A stretch of DNA of 64,000 nucleotides from NCBI RefSeq assembly GCF_019207085.1, contig NZ_JAATOM010000004.1, forward strand, positions 1 to 64,000. Reading direction: 5' to 3'. Below the pieces are notes generated by a model. That model was not told the DNA's origin, made no database searches, and was given only the letters and a program-made list of their open reading frames with translations. This document shows, in pieces, positions 59,360-64,000 of the stretch; within the stretch, counting starts at the first letter, position 1, and every line of letters starts with the position of its first letter. The stretch is from Variovorax sp. dw_308 (GTDB lineage: Bacteria; Pseudomonadota; Gammaproteobacteria; Burkholderiales; Burkholderiaceae_C). The position numbers were made by a program, and so were the translations under genes.

Positions 59360-62185
59360 TCACGGCGCCGCCTCCGCCACTTCCGCGCGGACCATGCGCC
59401 GCAGCTCCGGCAGGCAGGAGCCGCAGTTGGTGCCGCATTGCAGCGCGCCCTGGAGCGTGGCCAGGCGCTGGTCGTCGTTGCCGGTGCAGCCCTGCAGCGT
59501 CTGGCCGATGGCCGTCTCGGTCACGCCAAAGCAACCGCAGACGATCTTGCCGCGCGCCGCCACGCCCGCCGGCGCCGTCGGTCCGGGGCGCAACAGTTGG
59601 CGGCCGAAGGCCTGCGCGGGCAACTGCTCGCGTAGCAGCGCGGTGATCCACGCTTCTGCGCGCGTGTCGCCGGCCAACAGGAAGGCTTCCAGGTGCGCCT
59701 CGCCAGCCGCGCTGTCGCGGCGCACCAGGCGCGCGGCGCGGCGCTGGCCGTGGCGGGCATCGGCGTAGCGCAGCGTGTCGGCTGCGGCCAGGCCCAGCAG
59801 GGTCTCGATGCGGGCCAGCAAGGCGTCGGCAGCGGCTTCGTGGCTGGCGGCGCGAAACAGCAAGCCGGTGCGTTCGGCGGCGCCGGCCGACAGCGCGCCA
59901 CCGGCGCCGAAGGGCACGCAGCTGGCGAAAGGGAATTCCTTCATCACCCCGCGCAATTCCTGCAGCGTGCTCAGCGCCCGGTCGTCCGGCACCCAGGCGG
60001 CCGCGAGCAAGGACCATGGCAACTCGGCCTTGAGGATCTTGATGGCCGCGTGCTTGAGCTCGGGCTGCTTCGAGTCGGGGCAGAAGGCCGGGCTGGTGAG
60101 CGCGTTGATGCCGGCGAGCCGATCGCCGTTGGAGGCGCGCCCGCTGAGGTATTCCTCGCCCCAATGCATCGCGACGAAGGCCTGGCTCATGCCGACCTCG
60201 CGGCTGGCCTGGGCCGGCAACACGATGCTGCCGCGGCGGGAGGTCAGGTGGACGAGGTCGCCGTCCTTGAGCTGGCGCCGGGCCATGTCCTGCGCATGCA
60301 TCTGCACGACCGGCTCGGCCACGTGGCCGAACAGCCGGCCCAGCGTGCCGGTGCGGCTCATGCCGTGCCACTGGTCGCGCAACCGGCCGGTGTTGAGGGA
60401 GAAGGGGAAGCGGGCCTCGCGCTGTTCCGCGACCGGCTTGTAGGGCGTGTCGACGAAACGGGCGCGGCCATCGGGCGTCGGGAATCGGCCGTCTTCGTAG
60501 AGCCGGACGCGGCCGGCCGCGCGGCCTTGCGGCAGGGGCCATTGCTGCGGGCCACGGTCGTCGAGCATGGCCCAGCTCATGCCGGTGATGTCGAGGTCGC
60601 GGCCGCGCGTGGTCTCGCGGTGCTCGTTCCAGATCGATTCGGCGCCGACCTCGCTGTCGAGCGTGTAGGGGAAGAGCGTCGTCGACGCGCGCGGGGGCAC
60701 GCGGGCTTCCAGTCGAAGCGCGAAGTCCGCTGCCGCGGACCAGTCATGCCGGGCCGCGCCGGGCGCCGCGACGGCCGGGCGCACGCGCGAGATGCGGCGC
60801 TCGCTATTGGTCACGGTGCCTGTCTTCTCGCCCCATGTGGTGGCGGGCAGCAGCAGGTCGGCATAGACGCAGGTGGCCGTGGTGGCGAAGGCCTCCTGCA
60901 CGACGACGAACTCGCAGCGTTCGAGCGCACGGCGCACCGTGGCCTGGTCGGGCATCGACTGGGCGGGGTTGGTGCAGGCGATCCACAGTGCCTTGATCTC
61001 GCCGTCGGCAGCGGCCTGGAACATTTCGACGGCGGTCTTGCCGGGCACTGCGGGCACGCTCGGCACGCCCCAGAGCGCGGCGACTTCGGCGCGATGGTCC
61101 GGGTCGGACAGGTCGCGATGCGCGCTCAGCAGGTTGGCCAAACCGCCGACTTCACGCCCGCCCATGGCATTGGGTTGGCCGGTGAGGGAGAACGGCCCGG
61201 CGCCGGGCTTGCCGATCTGCGCCGTGGCCAGGTGCAGGTTGATGAGCGCGGCATTCTTGGCCGTGCCCGAGGACGACTGGTTGAGGCCCTGGCAGTACAG
61301 GCTCAGCGTGGCGGCCGAGGTGGCGAAAAGGCGGGCGGCCTCGAGCAGGTCGGCCTTGTCGATGCCGCAGATCTGCGCCACCTTGTCGGGCGTGCATTCG
61401 CGCACGGTGGTCTTCAGCGCGTCGAAGCCGCTGGTGTGCGCGGCGATGTATTCGGGCTTGGTCCAGCCTTCCCACAGCATCAGGTGCAGCATCCCGTGGA
61501 ACAGCATCACGTCGGTGCCGGGCTGGACCGGCAGGAACAGGTCGGCGATCTCGGCCGTGTCGGTGCGGCGCGGGTCGGCCACGACGATCTTCATCGCGGG
61601 ATTGGCGCGCTTCGCATCCTCGATGCGGCGGAACAGGATCGGATGTGCCCAGGCGGTGTTGCTGCCGACGATGAACAGGCACTGCGCGTCCTTGAAATCG
61701 TCGTAGCAGGCCGGTGGCGAATCCGCGCCCAGCGTCTTCTTGTAGCCCGCGACCGCGCTGCTCATGCACAGGCGCGAATTGGTGTCGATGTTGTTGGTGC
61801 CGATGAGGCCCTTGGCAAGCTTGTTGAAGACGTAGTAGTCCTCGGTGAGCAACTGGCCGGAGACGTAGAAGCCGACCGCATCGGGGCCGTGCTCGCGGAT
61901 GACTTGGGCGAACTTGTCGGCGGCGGTGTCGAGAGCGCTGTCCCAGCTGACGGGCTGCGGGGCAGCGCTGCGCTCGAGGCGCTGCATGGGATGCAGCAGG
62001 CGCGTCTGGCGCGTGACCTCCGCCGATGCGGTGAGATGCAGGGTCGACCCCTTGGTGCAGAGGCGGCCGAAGTTGGCCGGATGATCGGGGTCGCCACGCA
62101 CGCCAGTGATCTGGTCGCCCTGCGACTCGATGATCACGCCGCAGCCTACGCCGCAGTAGGGGCAGGTGGACTTGGTTTCTTTCAT
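59360..62185 (-). CDS. nasA: Assimilatory nitrate reductase, molybdenum catalytic subunit with BFD-like domain
   Basis: NasA reduces nitrate to nitrite using a molybdenum-bis-MGD cofactor. The 941-residue protein has an N-terminal 4Fe-4S site C8-x2-C11-x3-C15 with C43 in GRLCTKG, the molybdopterin oxidoreductase core with FYVSGQLLTEDYYVFNKLAK, NIDTNSRLCMSSAVAGYKKT and NSERRISRVRPAV, and a dinucleotide-binding domain with RFPFSLNTGRLRDQWHGMSR. The C terminus carries a BFD-like [2Fe-2S] domain with VCGCFGVTETAIGQTLQGC and CGTNCGSCLPELRR, a common feature of NasA. It is co-directional with nirD and nirB upstream and ybiB-cobA downstream. Mog elsewhere in the window supplies the cofactor pathway. 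Confidence 0.95.
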   Translation of the reverse strand: MKETKSTCPYCGVGCGVIIESQGDQITGVRGDPDHPANFGRLCTKGSTLHLTASAEVTRQTRLLHPMQRLERSAAPQPVSWDSALDTAADKFAQVIREHGPDAVGFYVSGQLLTEDYYVFNKLAKGLIGTNNIDTNSRLCMSSAVAGYKKTLGADSPPACYDDFKDAQCLFIVGSNTAWAHPILFRRIEDAKRANPAMKIVVADPRRTDTAEIADLFLPVQPGTDVMLFHGMLHLMLWEGWTKPEYIAAHTSGFDALKTTVRECTPDKVAQICGIDKADLLEAARLFATSAATLSLYCQGLNQSSSGTAKNAALINLHLATAQIGKPGAGPFSLTGQPNAMGGREVGGLANLLSAHRDLSDPDHRAEVAALWGVPSVPAVPGKTAVEMFQAAADGEIKALWIACTNPAQSMPDQATVRRALERCEFVVVQEAFATTATCVYADLLLPATTWGEKTGTVTNSERRISRVRPAVAAPGAARHDWSAAADFALRLEARVPPRASTTLFPYTLDSEVGAESIWNEHRETTRGRDLDITGMSWAMLDDRGPQQWPLPQGRAAGRVRLYEDGRFPTPDGRARFVDTPYKPVAEQREARFPFSLNTGRLRDQWHGMSRTGTLGRLFGHVAEPVVQMHAQDMARRQLKDGDLVHLTSRRGSIVLPAQASREVGMSQAFVAMHWGEEYLSGRASNGDRLAGINALTSPAFCPDSKQPELKHAAIKILKAELPWSLLAAAWVPDDRALSTLQELRGVMKEFPFASCVPFGAGGALSAGAAERTGLLFRAASHEAAADALLARIETLLGLAAADTLRYADARHGQRRAARLVRRDSAAGEAHLEAFLLAGDTRAEAWITALLREQLPAQAFGRQLLRPGPTAPAGVAARGKIVCGCFGVTETAIGQTLQGCTGNDDQRLATLQGALQCGTNCGSCLPELRRMVRAEVAEAAP

Positions 62186-62223
62186 GGCTTGCGTGCGGTG
62201 GGGGCGGGAGTCGTCTCTTGGAC

Positions 62224-62758
62224 AGAGCGCCCGGTACGCGGTGCGGGCCGTGCGACCCTACTGCGCCGGTCGCTTCGCGACTGCCCTGCGCTGCTCGCGT
62301 TTCGCGGGGTCCACATGAACTCGCTTCGCTCAGACAGCATGTGGCCCTGATCCGCGAAACGCTGCGCTGCTCGGCGGCGCAGAAGGGATCGCCCGACCCA
62401 CACCGCGCACCGGGCTTGGGGGTGGCGAAACGCACCGTCCCCTTTGGGGGTGCGGCTGCCCTCACTCCAGCCCTCTCCCAGGGGGAGAGGGAGCAAGACC
62501 GGGGCACTGCGTACGGGGGAGTGGGGGCAATGCTGATGCACCACGGACGTGTCCACGGCGGCGGGTGGTATGCGGTACGGGTTGGTCGATCCCTTCTGCG
62601 GTGCTGAGGAGCGCAGCTTTGGGCGGATCAGGGCCACATGCTGTCTGAGCGAAGCGAGTTCATGTGGACCCCGCCCAAAGCGAGCACCGCAAGGGAGCCC
62701 CGAAGGGGCCGCCGCAGTAGGGTCGGCCGGCCCGTACCGCATGCCGCCCGACGACGCG
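62224..62758 (+). repeat. Composite inverted-arm repeat, copy B, between nirD and nasA
   Basis: This is a second copy of the element at 3499-3996 with the same order of parts: left arm (about 62224-62417), core with hairpin CCCTCTCCC-A-GGGGGAGAGGG near 62471-62491, right arm (about 62571-62758). The ends are shared (AGAGCGCCCGG and CATGCCGCCCGACGACGC). The core is about 40 bp longer than in copy A. Sequence differences show the left arm of B to match the right arm of A, and vice versa, although the core has the same orientation in both. Confidence 0.9.
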
Positions 62759-62760
62759 CT

Positions 62761-62850
62761 CCCTGCACGCAATGCGCCCCCTGCACGCAATGCGCCCCCT
62801 GCACGCAATGCGCCCCCTGCACGCAACACGTCCCCTACATGCGCTGTGCC
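62761..62850. repeat. 18-bp tandem repeat beside composite repeat B
   Basis: Five units of CCCTGCACGCAATGCGCC are in tandem: three identical copies at 62761, 62779 and 62797, one with three changes at 62815, and one more diverged at 62833. The array begins 2 bp after the composite element's right end and stops 23 bp before the nirD stop codon. It is not CRISPR-like because there are no spacers. The 12-bp array beside copy A occupies the same relative position but has different sequence. Confidence 0.85.
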
Positions 62851-62872
62851 CACTCCACCAGCAGCGACGAAT

Positions 62873-63301
62873 TCAAGAGCCATGCGGCGCCTGCACATCA
62901 AAGGTCTCGTCCCCCAACGGCCCTGCGGGCGCAGCCCTCCCGGGACCGGCACGGGGCGCTTCCAGGTCCAGCGCATGCGTCGCCAGTTCGTGCGCATCGA
63001 GCAGCACGTGGCCGTCCTCGACGCGGCACGAAAACTTCGGCGTGCATCCTTCGTCGGGTTGCCTCGCGCAGCCGTCATCGAGCCCGATCGTCCAGTTGTG
63101 CAGCGGACACGCCACGCTGGTGCCGAACACGATCCCTTGCGACAGCGGCCCGCCCCTGTGCGGGCAGCGGTCCAGCAGCGCGAACACCTCGTCCTGGCTG
63201 TTGCGGAACACCGCCACGGCCAAGCCCACCGGGCGTGAGACACGGCGCGAACCGAGCACCGGGATCTCGTCGACGCGGCAGATGGTTTTCCATTCGGTCA
63301 T
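62873..63301 (-). CDS. nirD: Nitrite reductase small subunit NirD (Rieske-type)
   Basis: NirD is the small partner of the assimilatory NADH-nitrite reductase NirB. The 142-residue protein has the Rieske-like motifs C46-x-H48 in CPHRGGPLSQG and C65-x2-H68 in CPLHNWTIG, the ligands expected for a [2Fe-2S] cluster. The E. coli NirD lacks functional Rieske ligands, so this is the Rieske-containing type. The C-terminal 25 residues (LEAPRAGPGRAAPAGPL) are Pro/Ala-rich and possibly disordered. It starts 14 bp after the nirB stop. The downstream gene nasA is separated by the composite repeat of about 690 bp. Confidence 0.92.
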   Translation of the reverse strand: MTEWKTICRVDEIPVLGSRRVSRPVGLAVAVFRNSQDEVFALLDRCPHRGGPLSQGIVFGTSVACPLHNWTIGLDDGCARQPDEGCTPKFSCRVEDGHVLLDAHELATHALDLEAPRAGPGRAAPAGPLGDETFDVQAPHGS

Positions 63302-63315
63302 CGGTGCCTCCTGCT

Positions 63316-64000
63316 TCACGAGATATCGGCAAGGTCCGGCGAGGCAATGCTGGCCTTCGGCACGAAAGTCAGCGGTGCCGTGACCGCGTCGGCCACCGGC
63401 ACGAACTGGCGCACATCGACCTGCGCCCGGTTCGCTTCGAACCACGGATCCGGCTCGCCATCCAGCGCGAACTGCAAGCGCTCCCACAGCGCCTTGCGGC
63501 CGGCAACGTCCTCGAGAACCTTCTTCTTGACATGGTCCAGCCCCACGCGCGAGATGTAGTGGACCGTACGCTCCAGGTACCAGCCTTCCTCGCGGTACAG
63601 CTGCAGGAAGGCCCCCGTGTATTCCATCACTTCCTCGCTCGTCTTGAGCTTCACAAGGAACTGCGCCACCTCGGTCTTGATGCCGCCGTTGCCGCCAACG
63701 TAGACCTCCCAGCCCGAGTCCACGCCAATCACGCCCACGTCCTTGATGCCGGCCTCGGCGCAGTTGCGCGGGCAGCCCGACACCGCCAGCTTCACCTTGT
63801 GCGGCGAATACATCGCCCACAGCGCATGCTCCAGGTCCTTGCCCATCTGCGTCGAGTCCTGCGTGCCGAAGCGGCACCACTCGCTGCCCACGCAGGTCTT
63901 CACCGTGCGCAGCGACTTGCCGTAGGCGAAGCCGCTCGGCATGCCGATGTCCTTCCACACGTCCTGCAGGTCTTCCTTCTTCACGCCCAGCAGGTCGATG
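63316..64000 (-). CDS. nirB: Nitrite reductase large subunit NirB, C-terminal part
   Basis: Only the last 227 residues of NirB are inside the window; the 5' end is beyond 64000. They contain the siroheme/4Fe-4S binding cysteines in TVKTCVGSEWCRFGTQDSTQ and VSGCPRNCAEAGIKDVGVIG, and the C terminus typical of NirB (YVGGNGGIKTEVAQFLV, YTGAFLQLYREEGWYLERTV, YISRVGLDHVKKKVLED). It reduces nitrite to ammonia using siroheme made by CobA downstream. The stop is 14 bp upstream of nirD. Confidence 0.95.
   Translation of the reverse strand, partial: IDLLGVKKEDLQDVWKDIGMPSGFAYGKSLRTVKTCVGSEWCRFGTQDSTQMGKDLEHALWAMYSPHKVKLAVSGCPRNCAEAGIKDVGVIGVDSGWEVYVGGNGGIKTEVAQFLVKLKTSEEVMEYTGAFLQLYREEGWYLERTVHYISRVGLDHVKKKVLEDVAGRKALWERLQFALDGEPDPWFEANRAQVDVRQFVPVADAVTAPLTFVPKASIASPDLADIS

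Noticed and set aside
59693..62350. Plus-strand open frame of 885 codons opposite nasA
   Set aside because: nasA has complete cofactor motifs on the minus strand. The plus-strand frame is compositional shadow that runs into the composite repeat.
62761..62850. Possible CRISPR array
   Set aside because: Units are 18 bp, contiguous and lack spacers, so it is a simple tandem repeat.

Overview
The window is high-GC DNA from a betaproteobacterium. I infer Burkholderiales, most likely Comamonadaceae and Variovorax-like. The reasons are a Bug/TctC-type binding protein, an assimilatory nirBD-nasA-ybiB-cobA cluster, an Anbu-type proteasome-like protease and dense bidirectional packing of short operons. 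No rRNA, tRNA, CRISPR array, phage or transposase gene was seen, so this looks like ordinary chromosome with several small insertions.

Layout. Positions 1-11.9 kb (+): an RND multidrug efflux operon with the tail of an adaptor, mdtB, mdtC, an outer-membrane factor, a 30-residue exported-peptide ORF, an ATPase-domain-only kinase-like protein, then baeS-baeR. 12.0-15.6 kb: a small lipoprotein, an RpiR-type regulator divergent from a class III aminotransferase with a textbook operator/promoter, a frameshifted relic of a glutamate/aspartate-binding protein, and an Asp/Glu racemase-like gene. 15.6-16.4 kb: uppP. 16.5-23.5 kb: a catabolic unit (DUF1330, MFS anion symporter, fused acyl-CoA ligase, acyl-CoA dehydrogenase) divergent from two tandem IclR regulators. 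23.5-27.9 kb (-): mutS, an Anbu-like protease and an alpha/beta hydrolase. 28-31.8 kb: hipBA toxin-antitoxin divergent from a marR-emrB efflux pair. 31.8-36.4 kb: a membrane-anchored unknown, a sulfatase plus Bug protein, and a yqjH/yqjI-like ferric reductase/PadR pair. 36.4-41.5 kb (-): DUF1810, small lipoprotein, MscS channel, FUSC transporter, suhB. 41.6-43.1 kb (+): trmJ, cysE. 43.2-45.5 kb (-): darP, mog and a zinc-ribbon/PD-(D/E)XK nuclease-like protein. 45.6-48.8 kb: pmbA, LysR and a TauE/SafE permease. 48.9-53.5 kb (-): NUDIX, yqeY, rpsU, a flavoprotein, a YiiX-like lipoprotein and a sterol-desaturase-family enzyme. 53.6-57.5 kb (+): a giant M48 peptidase. 57.5-64 kb (-): nirB (partial), nirD, nasA, ybiB, cobA, where siroheme synthesis is co-transcribed with its user nitrite reductase.

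The least-explained structure is in repeats. A ~500-bp composite element, made of inverted arms around a hairpin core, occurs twice, each time inside an operon (mdtB|mdtC and nirD|nasA), and the two arm subtypes are swapped between copies. A second, 105-bp element with 17-18-bp terminal inverted repeats occurs twice, abutting stop codons, and its end motif recurs at a third stop codon. HipA carries a 78-bp in-frame insertion bounded by a 6-bp direct repeat. All family assignments come from reading motifs. No database search was run.
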